Shown here: piece after piece, positions 7,214 through 15,535 of the stretch
How the letters are laid out: each line of letters begins with the position of its first letter
How positions within the stretch are numbered: position 1 is the stretch's first letter
NCBI GenBank assembly: GCA_945923775.1
Contig: CAMELR010000004.1
Span: 1-64,000 of the forward strand
Source: an uncultured Clostridia bacterium
Lineage (GTDB): Bacteria > Bacillota > Clostridia > Oscillospirales > Ruminococcaceae
Direction of reading: 5' to 3'
DNA: 64,000 nucleotides
Position numbers and translations under genes: made by a program
The notes under the pieces: generated by a model
The model's input: only the letters and a program-made list of their open reading frames with translations
Databases searched by the model: none
What the model was told of the DNA's origin: nothing

Positions 7214-8611
7214 TTACTTTCTCCCCGCCAATTTAATAATATCCATAAATTTAAGTCTGCTGCCGTTATGCAGAATTATCATCTCATACACCCTTGCAAC
7301 TATAACCGCCACAAGAGCCACAAACGCCGCCAGAATAAGCACCGCGACAATCACCTCCGGCAATGACAGCTTACCGACCATCAGAGCCGCAGGAAGCGAA
7401 AACGGCGAACTTACCGGGAAATAATACGAGAAGGTCTGCATCATATTATCGGAAGCCGCACCGGTCTCCAGGCTGTCCATCGTGAACATCACCGGGAAGT
7501 ACGCAAGGTAGAATCCCAGCACACCGAGCAAAGAATAAGGCTGCATAGCCTGCGCGAGATCCTCCATGCGGCTCACGGAGGCTCCGACCAGCGCCGCAAT
7601 AAGCGCATAGAACAGGAATCCGAGAATGAAAATAACGAATATCAGCACGAACGACAGCGGAGTCATGCTGCCGAAGCTGCCGTTGAACGCCTCGACGATC
7701 TGAGCGTTCTCGCCGGTCTGAATATCGGCGTTCTGGAGCATATTCATGAGGTCGCCGCCGATGCCGAACGGAGCTGTTGCCGCAAACGAAATTCCACCGA
7801 CAATGCCTATCAGCAGGAACTGCAATATTGACACACAGCCCATAGCCAGCACCTTGCCGATAACCACCGCGAGAGGTCTCACGGAGGTAAGAAGAAGCTC
7901 CATTACGCGGGAGGTCTTTTCCGTTGCGATGGACTGCGCGACGGTCTGACCGTACGCGAATATCATAATGAACAGAACCAGCGAAATAACGATAGGCACG
8001 ACGTAATTTATCATCGTTTCAAACACGTTCCACTCGTCCGAGCCTGCCTGTATTTTCGACGTGTTTACATACCTCTGCGTAGCCGCGAAATTATCCGGGG
8101 ACACTCCGGCGTTTATCATGTTGCGGTAGGTCACAAGGCTTGAAACCATGCCTGTAAGCGTATCCACGGAGGTTCCGTCGGTGTCGGGCGAATAGTAGGT
8201 CTTTACCGTGTAGCCAAGCACCTCGGAGCCGCTCTCATCTGCGGATATAGTTACAAGCGCCTTGCCTGAGTCCGCGTCTGTAAGCTGGTCTATCAGCTCG
8301 GAAGCCGTCTTGTCTGTGCTTGTGAGCTTCACTCCCGCAGAGGTCAGCTTGTCGGTGTCCTCGGAGGTCAGCAGACCGCTGTCGTCTATCAGGTACACGC
8401 TGTCAAGCGTCAGCGGCTCGTCAGAGTTCCCGGATCCTGTTACAGAATCCCCCGCGCCCATCAGCTTGGGTATGATGTTCAGACCGCCCACCAGAAGGAT
8501 CGTTATCAGGCATATAATTATTGTCCCCACAATGAACGACTTTGTGCGCACAAACTGTGTGAATGTAAATCCAAAGACCTTTTTCCAGCCTCTTGCAGCG
8601 TCATTTCTCAT
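7214..8611 (-). CDS. ABC-2 type exporter permease (NatB-like)
   Basis: A 465-residue membrane protein. One membrane helix near the N-terminus (FVGTII region, about 20-45) is followed by an extracytoplasmic domain of about 170 residues, then five to six helices in the C-terminal half. The segment TEKTSRVMELLLTSVRPLAVVIGK is the hallmark of the ABC-2 NatB/YhaP group. With the ATPase at 8601-9521 it should form a two-gene exporter; NatAB homologues extrude sodium, but the cargo here is unknown. The ATG at 8611 overlaps the ATPase stop by 11 bases (ATGAGAAATGA), indicating translational coupling; a longer start at 8650 would overlap more and is less likely. Confidence 0.85.
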   Translation of the reverse strand: MRNDAARGWKKVFGFTFTQFVRTKSFIVGTIIICLITILLVGGLNIIPKLMGAGDSVTGSGNSDEPLTLDSVYLIDDSGLLTSEDTDKLTSAGVKLTSTDKTASELIDQLTDADSGKALVTISADESGSEVLGYTVKTYYSPDTDGTSVDTLTGMVSSLVTYRNMINAGVSPDNFAATQRYVNTSKIQAGSDEWNVFETMINYVVPIVISLVLFIMIFAYGQTVAQSIATEKTSRVMELLLTSVRPLAVVIGKVLAMGCVSILQFLLIGIVGGISFAATAPFGIGGDLMNMLQNADIQTGENAQIVEAFNGSFGSMTPLSFVLIFVIFILGFLFYALIAALVGASVSRMEDLAQAMQPYSLLGVLGFYLAYFPVMFTMDSLETGAASDNMMQTFSYYFPVSSPFSLPAALMVGKLSLPEVIVAVLILAAFVALVAVIVARVYEMIILHNGSRLKFMDIIKLAGRK

Positions 8612-9521
8612 CAGACTCACCCGCCTTTGCAGCATTTCCGACCTTTTCAATGAATATCTCGTTGAGCGACGGTTCGCGCAGCTCGTACTTTATAAGTGGC
8701 ATTCCGCTTTCAATTATCCTGTTCAGCAGGGCATGCGCCTGCTCCTCGCTGGATACGTTGTAGCTGGAGCCGTTCGGAGTCTCCTCGATGAGGTTCAGAC
8801 CGCACTCCTGAGCCATCGCGGTGATGTCGCCCTCGCATTTGACGGTGAGCTTCACCCTGCCGTAGCCCTTCTTGATATCGTTCAGATTTCCCTGGAGCAC
8901 CGTCCTGCCCTTGTTGAGTATCACGATATCCCGGCAGAACTCCTCTATTGTTGACATCTGGTGGCTGGACATTATCACGAACTTGTTTTTCTTAATCTCC
9001 TCGCGGATAACGCTCTTGAAAAGCTCCGCATTTACCGGGTCCAGACCGGAAAGCGGCTCGTCGAGTATCAGAAGCTCCGGGTTCGGCGCGAGCGCCGCTA
9101 TCAGCTGTATCTTCTGCTGGTTGCCCTTGGAGAGCTGCTCCGCGCGCTTGTCGCGGTACTCCTGAACTCCCAGCCTGTCGAACCAGTAATCGAGGGCGCG
9201 CTGAGCGTCCTGCCGCTTCATGCCCTTCAGTGAAGCGAAATACATGAGCTGATCCATTATCTTGTACTTGGGGTAAAGTCCGCGCTCCTCCGCAAGGTAG
9301 CCGATGGACTCCGCAGCGGTCACGAACTTCTTCCCGTGCCATGTTACCGAGCCGCTATCCGCGCTCAGCATTCCCAGTATTATGCGTATAGACGTGGTTT
9401 TTCCCGCGCCGTTTGTTCCAAGCAGCGCGAACACGCCCGACTCCTTCATTTCGAAGCTCAGACCGTCTACTGCCCTGTAGCTGCCGTATGTCTTGACGAT
9501 GTTGTCGACCTTGAGCGACAT
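8601..9521 (-). CDS. ABC transporter ATP-binding protein (NatA-like)
   Basis: A 306-residue ATPase subunit. It shows Walker A GTNGAGKT (about 34-41), the signature LSKGNQQKIQ, Walker B with ELLILDEPLSGLDP and the H-loop SSHQMSTIEEFC. The roughly 85-residue C-terminal extension (VKLTVKCEGD to ELREPSLNEIFIEKV) is the DUF4162-type tail common to NatA/YhaQ proteins. It powers the permease encoded immediately downstream. AAGGGAG precedes the ATG and a consensus promoter lies at 9561-9589. Confidence 0.92.
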   Translation of the reverse strand: MSLKVDNIVKTYGSYRAVDGLSFEMKESGVFALLGTNGAGKTTSIRIILGMLSADSGSVTWHGKKFVTAAESIGYLAEERGLYPKYKIMDQLMYFASLKGMKRQDAQRALDYWFDRLGVQEYRDKRAEQLSKGNQQKIQLIAALAPNPELLILDEPLSGLDPVNAELFKSVIREEIKKNKFVIMSSHQMSTIEEFCRDIVILNKGRTVLQGNLNDIKKGYGRVKLTVKCEGDITAMAQECGLNLIEETPNGSSYNVSSEEQAHALLNRIIESGMPLIKYELREPSLNEIFIEKVGNAAKAGESDEK

Positions 9522-9560
9522 AATTTCACTCTCCCTTAGCTGTTAATGTGTTGTATATAC

Positions 9561-9589
9561 AGTATAATCTGTTTGTACTGATTTGTCAA
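9561..9589 (-). promoter_or_regulatory. promoter of the ABC exporter operon
   Basis: TTGACA (9584-9589), 17-base spacer, TATACT (9561-9566) on the minus strand. The overlapping near-symmetry TACAGTATA...TGTACTG could be an operator for a small GntR- or MerR-type regulator; none is encoded beside it. Confidence 0.7.
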
Positions 9590-9614
9590 GGGGTTTTTAG
9601 GAAAAAAACAAAAA

Positions 9615-9638
9615 TCTCCCCGGAGACTTCCGGGGAGA
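9615..9638 (-). terminator. terminator of the flavodiiron gene
   Basis: TCTCCCCGG / CCGGGGAGA stem followed on the minus strand by TTTTTGTTTTTTT, 30 bases after the stop codon. Confidence 0.85.
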
Positions 9639-9667
9639 AAGTAAATTATAAGCCAGATGATCCAGGA

Positions 9668-10825
9668 TCAGCCCTTGAGCTCCTCTGCCAGAGCCTCGAT
9701 TTGAGCCTCGTTCGCGGAGTTCACTGCGGAACGTACGGTCACGGTGTTCTCAGCGAACGTGATGTTCTTGCTCTTCTCGAACATTCCCTTCATGACCTTA
9801 GCCGCCATCGGCGCCCAGGAACCGTTCTCGATAATTCCGATGGTGCGGTTCTGGTAGTTGCGCTCGGTCAGGTGGTTTATGAACTCCTTCATAGCCGGGA
9901 ACACGTCCGCGTTGTAGGTCGGAGCCGCAAGCACCAGCTTGCCGTAGCGGAACGCGTCCTCAACGCACTCCGCCCAGTCGTCCCGGGCGAGGTCGCTGAC
10001 CGTAACGTGCACGCCCTTGTCCGCAAGCTTTGAAGCCAGCATGTCCGCAGCCTTCTTGGTGTTACCGTAAACGCTTGCGTACGCGATGAACACGCCTTCG
10101 CTCTCAACGCCGTAGCTCGACCAGATGTTGTACTTCTCGATGTAGTGACCGAGATCCTCCTTCAGCACCGGACCGTGCAGCGGGCAGATCATCGCGATAT
10201 CGAGGGCGGCGGCCTTCTTCAGCACTGCCTGCACCTGCGCGCCGTACTTTCCGACGATGCCGAAATAGTAGCGCCTTGCCTCGCAGTCCCAGTCAGCGTC
10301 AGCCGCAGCGTCGAGCGCGCCGAACTTACCGAAGCCGTCCGCGGTGAACAGAACCTTGTCGGCGCTGTCGTATGTAATGATGACCTCCGGCCAGTGAACC
10401 ATCGGAGCCGCAATGAAATTAAGAGTATGCTTTCCCAGCTCAAGGGTATCCTTTTCAGCCACAACTACCTGCCTGTCGGCGTAGTCCGTGCCGAAAAACT
10501 GCTTCATCATCACGAACGCCTGCTTTGAAGCCACGATCTTCGCCGCAGGGTACTTCTCAGCGAAAACTGCGATGTTCGCGGAATGGTCAGGCTCCATATG
10601 CTGAACTACGAGGTAATCCGGAGTTCTTCCGGAAAGCTCCTTCTCAAGGTTTCCGAGCCATTCGCCGCCGAATCTGCCGTCAACGGTGTCCATAACCGCG
10701 ACCTTCTCGTCGAGGATAACGTAGGAATTGTACGACATTCCCTCCGGAACCGTGTACTGACCCTCGAAAAGGTCAACATCATGGTCGTTCACGCCGATGT
10801 AACGGATATCTTCTGTAACTGTCAT
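9668..10825 (-). CDS. FprA-type flavodiiron protein
   Basis: A 385-residue A-type flavoprotein of normal length. The N-terminal metallo-beta-lactamase-like domain (about 1-245) carries the di-iron ligand motif HMEPDHS, further ligands in FTADGFG and CPLHGP, and a substrate-pocket segment MVHWPE. The C-terminal flavodoxin domain (about 255-385) shows the FMN loop YASVYGNTKKAA. These soluble cytoplasmic enzymes reduce O2 to water or NO to N2O, with electrons usually from rubredoxin, and protect anaerobes from oxygen. AGGAGG precedes the ATG. It is transcribed alone from the promoter at 10872-10900. Confidence 0.93.
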   Translation of the reverse strand: MTVTEDIRYIGVNDHDVDLFEGQYTVPEGMSYNSYVILDEKVAVMDTVDGRFGGEWLGNLEKELSGRTPDYLVVQHMEPDHSANIAVFAEKYPAAKIVASKQAFVMMKQFFGTDYADRQVVVAEKDTLELGKHTLNFIAAPMVHWPEVIITYDSADKVLFTADGFGKFGALDAAADADWDCEARRYYFGIVGKYGAQVQAVLKKAAALDIAMICPLHGPVLKEDLGHYIEKYNIWSSYGVESEGVFIAYASVYGNTKKAADMLASKLADKGVHVTVSDLARDDWAECVEDAFRYGKLVLAAPTYNADVFPAMKEFINHLTERNYQNRTIGIIENGSWAPMAAKVMKGMFEKSKNITFAENTVTVRSAVNSANEAQIEALAEELKG

Positions 10826-10871
10826 TTTTATGCCTCCTAAAAATGAGAACTATTTTTGATTTGCTGTATAT

Positions 10872-10900
10872 ATTATAAAACCCGAGCCGTGATTTGTCAA
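10872..10900 (-). promoter_or_regulatory. promoter of the flavodiiron gene
   Basis: Minus-strand TTGACA (10895-10900), 17-base spacer, TATAAT (10872-10877). The -35 box overlaps the stop codon of the upstream AlkD-like gene. Confidence 0.8.
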
Positions 10901-11604
10901 CCCCGCGCAACATTTTTTGAGAAAAATTTCACATTTTTCAACGTTCTGAGGTACTGCTTGTGCTCGTCGGAAACGCGGTAGCTTTCTATCGCCTTCTGGA
11001 TAGTTTTCCGGTGGGTCCACGGGTCGAGCCTGCGCCGCTCAATGTACGGCAGAACCGCGTCGTACTGCTTTGCGAGCGCCGTTGCGAAGTACCACGCCGT
11101 CATCATGTTGACGTAATATTCCCCGCTGCGGATTTTTGATACCATCTCAGGGTATTCCGGGCTGAAATGCTCGTCCAGGAAAAACTCCATCAGGCAGCCC
11201 ACGCCGAAGCGTATAGTGTAGGTGCGCTCGGAATCTATCCACTCCCTGATGTGCGGGAGCAGCTCCTCCGGCGACTTTTTAAAGCACTTCAGCGACATCT
11301 GGTCGCAGGTAGCCCAGTTGTCAACATAGGGCAGGAATTCCTCCGCCCGGCGCAAGCACTCCTGCCTGTCCTTAATTCCGGAAACAATAAACGCATGGAG
11401 CTGGTTCTCGTCAAAGTACCTGTGCGGAAGCTCCGCGAGAAATGTATCGTCAGCGCCGACTTCTTTCGCAAGCTTCCGAAGCTCCGGAGTGCGCACGCCT
11501 ATCATGTTTTCCGGATCCATTCCCGGGATAAGCCCGCCCTGAAAATCACGGTATTTTACGTCCTGCATGGCGAAAAGCCTGCTTCTTATCTCGTCTGTCG
11601 TCAT
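10897..11604 (-). CDS. DNA alkylation repair protein, AlkD-like
   Basis: A 235-residue all-helical HEAT-like protein of the AlkD/AlkC class, with the family-typical opening MIGVRTPELRKLAKEVG, the segment HAFIVSGIKDRQECLRRAEEFLPYVDNWATCD and the late MMTAWYFATALAKQYDAV. AlkD homologues excise N3- or N7-alkylated purines from DNA. AAAGG stands before the ATG. It lies head to head with a lipoprotein gene 60 bases away, with no shared operator visible. Confidence 0.88.
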   Translation of the reverse strand: MTTDEIRSRLFAMQDVKYRDFQGGLIPGMDPENMIGVRTPELRKLAKEVGADDTFLAELPHRYFDENQLHAFIVSGIKDRQECLRRAEEFLPYVDNWATCDQMSLKCFKKSPEELLPHIREWIDSERTYTIRFGVGCLMEFFLDEHFSPEYPEMVSKIRSGEYYVNMMTAWYFATALAKQYDAVLPYIERRRLDPWTHRKTIQKAIESYRVSDEHKQYLRTLKNVKFFSKNVARG

Positions 11605-11664
11605 TTCTGCAACCTTTCTGGCATATGTCCGGTATTACTTATAAAAAACAAGGGAGGTTTTCCT

Positions 11665-12666
11665 ATGAAAAAATACGTTGCCCTTCTGGCGCTCGCCGGA
11701 ATTATCCTCGCCACCGGGTGTACATCAAGTGATACATCGTCAGCAGCCATTGCTCTTGACCCCTCAGAGACTGAAATAGCTGCGCTTGAGCCAGACATAG
11801 CATTCCTGACCCGGGAAGCGCCAACTGAACCGGAGACCCCTCCGCAGGAGCTTGTGACCTACAGCGGAAACGGGCTGGCTTCCGCCGCAGTGATGACCCT
11901 CGGCTCCTACACGTGGTCTTATCAGGGTGAAGATACCGACTCCTGTAGCGCAGGGCCGCTGAGAGCCTACGCCGACGGGCTGATAACCGCAGTGGTGGAC
12001 CTCGATCTCGTATCTGAGAACGAACCGAAAATACAGCTCAGCGGCGCGGAGCTGACCGGAGCGCAGTTCTACCCGCTGGACGAATCCGAAAGCTGCGCGC
12101 TGGACTGCACCCCGGACGGCTCGATAAGCTTCCCGAGTGAAGCGTACAGCGGAGTAGCGGTGGTGTCGCTGAGTTTCCCCCAGGGCAATGCGGACTACTA
12201 TTTCGCCGTGACCCGCAGCCAGACCGACCCGTCCCAGCCGCCGGAGCTTTATCTCTACTTAAGCGGCACAGACATCGGCCTGCGCCTGACGAAATGCGGC
12301 TACACCTGGACAGTCGAGGACAACGGCGAAGCGCTGACTGTTTCCGTTGACTGCGCCACCCCGTGGCAGCTCGCGCAGGAAAATAAACTCAGCACCACCT
12401 CCGCCGAGCCGGGAAGTCTCCTGAAAATCGGACTGCCGGAGAACGCGCGGATAATCTCAGCGGTCAGATACCTTTCCGAGGACGAGACCGAGCCGCTGGA
12501 TTACTCCGGCAACACGATAACCGCTCTGGAAAGCGGAGTATGCCGCATAACGGTGGAAATGCCGCAGGGCACCTGCGATTACGCATTCGATCTGCTGACC
12601 GGCGATATGCAGAGCGATCCCGCTCAGCCCGCGCAACCTGCTCAGCCCGCAGAAACAGCGGAGTAA
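11665..12666 (+). CDS. secreted lipoprotein of unknown function
   Basis: A 333-residue predicted lipoprotein. The signal sequence ends in the lipobox LATGC (Cys about 19), so it should be lipid-anchored on the outer membrane face. A Ser/Thr/Glu/Pro-rich spacer (about 20-60) precedes beta-rich repeats of about 90 residues (about 75-180 and 185-300) that look like immunoglobulin-type or protease-inhibitor-like sandwiches. The C-terminus is a short Pro-Ala-Gln repeat. GGGAGG precedes the ATG at 11665; the frame is open further upstream but lacks a start signal. I do not recognise a specific family. The lipoprotein at 26185 has a similar signal and low-complexity spacer but a different body. Confidence 0.8.
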   Translation: MKKYVALLALAGIILATGCTSSDTSSAAIALDPSETEIAALEPDIAFLTREAPTEPETPPQELVTYSGNGLASAAVMTLGSYTWSYQGEDTDSCSAGPLRAYADGLITAVVDLDLVSENEPKIQLSGAELTGAQFYPLDESESCALDCTPDGSISFPSEAYSGVAVVSLSFPQGNADYYFAVTRSQTDPSQPPELYLYLSGTDIGLRLTKCGYTWTVEDNGEALTVSVDCATPWQLAQENKLSTTSAEPGSLLKIGLPENARIISAVRYLSEDETEPLDYSGNTITALESGVCRITVEMPQGTCDYAFDLLTGDMQSDPAQPAQPAQPAETAE

Positions 12667-12827
12667 TTTCTCACAAGAAAGCCCGACCGGGCATATTATA
12701 AGGCAGGGTATGGCTCAAAAGCCCAGATCCACAGCCGCGCCGATGGTGGCGTGCTGTCCCTGCCAGCGCAGCAGCCGGCGCGCCCGTGAGAAGCCGGAGG
12801 CATAAACGGCTGGTTAAGATATACCCT
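12667..12827. other. G+C-rich intergenic stretch with no assigned function
   Basis: 161 bases between convergent genes. It holds short inverted repeats (GCCCGaccGGGC near 12675) and open frames without ribosome-binding sites, one of which on the minus strand ends in WQGQHATIGAAVDLGF as if it were the tail of a lost gene. No known RNA structure was recognised. Confidence 0.35.
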
Positions 12828-12864
12828 TTCAGCGCCGATGTGAAAGCACCGGCGCTGAACTTTT
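12828..12864. terminator. bidirectional terminator between convergent genes
   Basis: TTCAGCGCCG / CGGCGCTGAA stem with a 12-base loop; TTTT follows on the + strand. It separates the rightward lipoprotein from the leftward FliB-like gene. Confidence 0.65.
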
Positions 12865-12871
12865 ATGGATA

Positions 12872-13882
12872 TCAGTCGTATTCCGCGATGAACTCCGCGG
12901 TATTTTCCTCGGAGTACTCCACCTGCTTTGAGTAGAGTTTCAGGTCGAGTATCCTGTCCCATTCAGAAAGCTCGCCGGAATCCTTCCAGCGCATGCAGTC
13001 CATCAGCATGATCGCCGCCGCAGAACAGCACGCGACCATCGTCCGGGCGTACACAGCGCCGTCTGACAGGCAGTCGGTGAAGTGCCGGTAGAGAAAGTAC
13101 ACCGCGATGTGCTCGTACCTCCACTCCCCGCCAGTCGTGCCCAGGAACTCCGGCAGAGCCTCAAGAAGCTCCTCCTGCCGCTGTATGAGTTGCTCCATGG
13201 TATCCGACCACTCCTGATTTATGCTCTCCATCGCGGAAAGCGTGTCCAGAAGCCGCGAGACCTCCTCCGGCGTGAAGATATCCGGGTATTCCTGCGGAAC
13301 GCCGGGAAGCAGCTGCTCAAGCTCCAGAGCCTCCTGGATCTGCCATGCGAATTCCGCACAGCGGCTCAGGCGTTCCGTCACCGGGAGCCTGCGGTCCTGG
13401 AGCGCCGCGAACAGCTCCCCGCGCGCCCTGCGGAGCAGCCCGGTGTACTCATCGTCGCCGGAAAGCGCGGCTTTGTCGTCCTCGTCAAGCGTGAACTCCA
13501 GCGGCTCGGAACTGCTGAACATCAGCCGGCAGACCTCCTCGCAGCACAAGCCAAGTCCGGCTTCCCTGACCTCCCCGAATTCGTTGAAGAACCTCGGGTG
13601 GAGCGCGCAGATATCGCAGAGAATGCCGTCCCCGCAGTGGAGGATAAGCTCGCACAGGCCGTCCTCCCGGAGCAGCGCACAGCGGTCGCCGGATGCCAGC
13701 GCAAAGGTCGGCTGCTCCCCGCCGTGTATCGCGGAGCGGAGCCGCTCGCCGAACTCCCCGGGCACCTTAGCGAAGCGCTCCATGGCGGGTTTGTCGATGT
13801 CGATTTCCCAGCCTATGCAGCAGTTGTCGGTGCATTTGTCGCCGGTGCACAGGAATTTATCGTAGAACCAGGGTCTCATCAT
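12872..13882 (-). CDS. FliB-family lysine-N-methylase
   Basis: A 336-residue protein of the flagellin lysine-N-methylase (FliB) family. It has the characteristic N-terminal cysteine set (CTGDKCTDNCCIGW, then CDICALHPRFF and CCEEVC), thought to hold an iron-sulfur cluster. FliB methylates surface lysines of flagellin in Salmonella; many Clostridia carry homologues whose target is unknown. No flagellin gene is in the window, so the substrate could be another surface protein. The start codon overlaps the GNAT stop codon (ATGA), so it is co-translated with that acetyltransferase. Confidence 0.82.
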   Translation of the reverse strand: MMRPWFYDKFLCTGDKCTDNCCIGWEIDIDKPAMERFAKVPGEFGERLRSAIHGGEQPTFALASGDRCALLREDGLCELILHCGDGILCDICALHPRFFNEFGEVREAGLGLCCEEVCRLMFSSSEPLEFTLDEDDKAALSGDDEYTGLLRRARGELFAALQDRRLPVTERLSRCAEFAWQIQEALELEQLLPGVPQEYPDIFTPEEVSRLLDTLSAMESINQEWSDTMEQLIQRQEELLEALPEFLGTTGGEWRYEHIAVYFLYRHFTDCLSDGAVYARTMVACCSAAAIMLMDCMRWKDSGELSEWDRILDLKLYSKQVEYSEENTAEFIAEYD

Positions 13883-14367
13883 AGCTTGGTCACATCGAAG
13901 TAGTGCGGGATTATGTCCGCGTATGTCCCGTCCTTCTTGCGGAAGCCGCCGGGGATAACCCCGAGCTGCACGAATCCGAGGCTCTTGTAAAGCGCCAGCG
14001 CGGGGAGGTTGTCAGCCACGACAGCGTTAAACTGAAGCACCCGGAAGCCAAGCTCCCTGCATCTGTGGAGGCAGTCGGAAACAAGCTCGCGCCCGACATG
14101 CTTTCCGCGCATATCCAAGCGCACCGCGTAGCTTGCGTTGGCGATATGCCCGCACCTGCCGACGTTGTTCGGGTGGAGAATGTACAGCCCGACTATCTCG
14201 CCGTTATCCTCGGCTGCGGCGGTGAAGCTCTGCGCGGAGAAAAATTCCTCTGCGGTCTGCTCCGTAAGTAATTCCTCCTGCGGATACGCCTGCCCCGCTT
14301 CAACTACCTCGTTCCATATGCGCATAAGCGCGGGAATGTCTTTTTTCTCATACTTTCTGATGTTCAT
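13879..14367 (-). CDS. GNAT-family N-acetyltransferase
   Basis: A 162-residue GCN5-related acetyltransferase. The acetyl-CoA pyrophosphate loop is visible as LDMRGKHVGRELV (about residues 88-100), followed by NLPALALYKSLGFVQLG, the usual alpha4/beta6 region. It transfers an acetyl group from acetyl-CoA to an amine; the substrate is unknown. AGAAAGG supports the ATG at 14367 over a longer upstream frame. It sits between the uridine-kinase-like gene and the FliB-like gene, coupled to the latter by a 4-base overlap. Together with FliB, a surface-protein modification role is conceivable but speculative. Confidence 0.85.
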   Translation of the reverse strand: MNIRKYEKKDIPALMRIWNEVVEAGQAYPQEELLTEQTAEEFFSAQSFTAAAEDNGEIVGLYILHPNNVGRCGHIANASYAVRLDMRGKHVGRELVSDCLHRCRELGFRVLQFNAVVADNLPALALYKSLGFVQLGVIPGGFRKKDGTYADIIPHYFDVTKL

Positions 14368-14392
14368 TTTTTTGCCTTTCTGTGTTGTATGT

Positions 14393-15304
14393 TTATCCGA
14401 TGAACTCCCGTACAAGGGAATTATCGGGTACGTTTGCAGGGTCGAGCGGTTCCAGCTTCCGCAGGAATTTTTCGATATCCGCATACTTTCCGTACTCCGG
14501 GTAGGTTCTGGACACCCTGTGCAGGTCGTCGAGAAGGATATCCCGGTAAACCATCGGCTCGTATGCGATGAATGTGTCTATATCGAAGCTTGCGCGGTGT
14601 TTGTACGGCATGATGTAGAGATCCTCGCCGCGCTCGACTGACTTGAAGAACTCCATAGTTTCGGTGATGGAGCGCCCGCGGTACAGCTTATCGCGGATAA
14701 GTCTGCGCATAAGTCGTATTTTCGAGGGGTGGAGCAGCTCTCCGCCGCTTTCAAGGCGCGTCCTGACCGAGACGTACACGCGGTTGGTGTGCTCGTCGGA
14801 GTGCCCGATAACGTCAGGATTAAGCGCGTGAATGCCCTCCATGATAACGATATCCCCGGGCTGGTATTCAAGCCGGAATCCTGGCTTTCTGTCCTGGACA
14901 GTGAAATCGAACGCCGGGACGTCTATCGGCTGGCAGCGGCTCAGAAGCTCGATGTGCTGCTTGAAAAGCTCGGTATCAAGCCGCTTCGGGGATTCAAAAT
15001 CGAACCTCCCCTCCTCGGCGAGCCTGCGCTCCTCAGCGGTAAGCGGCAGGAAGTAGTTATCCATCGAGATGGTGTGGGCGCGGCAGCCGTTGTCCTCAAG
15101 GAGCCTAGCGAGCCTTCCCGCCGTGGTGGTCTTGCCGGAGCCTGACGGCCCTGAAATAAGCACCACCGGCTTCTCCCGGCGCTCGCGGTAGATACGCTCC
15201 GCCGCGCGGGAGATCTGATCAGCATAGGCGTTCTCTGATTTTTCTATGAGCTTATGCGGGTCAGCCGACATGGAATTAAGCTCTAAAACAGGAATACATT
15301 TCAT
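14393..15304 (-). CDS. uridine kinase-like P-loop kinase
   Basis: A 303-residue kinase of the phosphoribulokinase/uridine kinase family. Walker A GPSGSGKTTTAGR is at about 51-63. Next come ISMDNYFLP (substrate-binding Asp) and the Walker B-like segment DIVIMEGIHALNP. The later RLMRRLIRDKLYRGRSI lid region is typical. The protein is longer than classical Udk (about 210 residues), having N-terminal (about 40) and C-terminal (about 60) extensions, and belongs to a clostridial subgroup often annotated as nucleoside kinase. It probably phosphorylates a nucleoside or sugar at the expense of ATP. AAAGGGGA precedes the ATG. A palindromic repeat element separates it from pilT. Confidence 0.85.
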   Translation of the reverse strand: MKCIPVLELNSMSADPHKLIEKSENAYADQISRAAERIYRERREKPVVLISGPSGSGKTTTAGRLARLLEDNGCRAHTISMDNYFLPLTAEERRLAEEGRFDFESPKRLDTELFKQHIELLSRCQPIDVPAFDFTVQDRKPGFRLEYQPGDIVIMEGIHALNPDVIGHSDEHTNRVYVSVRTRLESGGELLHPSKIRLMRRLIRDKLYRGRSITETMEFFKSVERGEDLYIMPYKHRASFDIDTFIAYEPMVYRDILLDDLHRVSRTYPEYGKYADIEKFLRKLEPLDPANVPDNSLVREFIG

Positions 15305-15356
15305 AAATTGTCCCCTTTACTAAATTCGTCCGCGGTATACCGCGGACGAGAATGTG

Positions 15357-15535
15357 AAATTAAATTCGGAATTCAGAATGCGGAATTCGGAATTTAGGTG
15401 TCCGCTTCGCGGACGTAATAAAAAAAAGCTGAAACAATAAATACGGGCACTCAATTTGAGGTAACGTCCCACGGAGTGGGACACAATAATTCCGAATTCT
15501 TAATTCCGAATTCCGAATTAAATTTAAATTCCGCT
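15357..15535. repeat. palindromic ATTCCGAATT repeat element, copy 1
   Basis: AATTCGGAATTC-type repeats (15363-15393) and their inverted counterparts (15489-15530) flank two 15-base palindromes, GTCCGCTTCGCGGAC (about 15401) and GTCCCACGGAGTGGGAC (about 15466). The whole is a roughly 180-base inverted-repeat element that begins just behind the pilT stop codon. Copies at 17396 and 21648 share the design. Confidence 0.75.

Noticed and set aside
11167..11664. Long N-terminal extension of the lipoprotein frame
   Set aside because: It lies antisense to the AlkD-like gene; the lipoprotein signal peptide and ribosome site at 11665 define the true start.
12696..12800. Short Cys-rich peptide MAQKPRSTAAPMVACCPCQR on the + strand
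   Set aside because: No ribosome-binding site and no partner enzyme nearby; the stretch looks like degraded coding sequence on the other strand.
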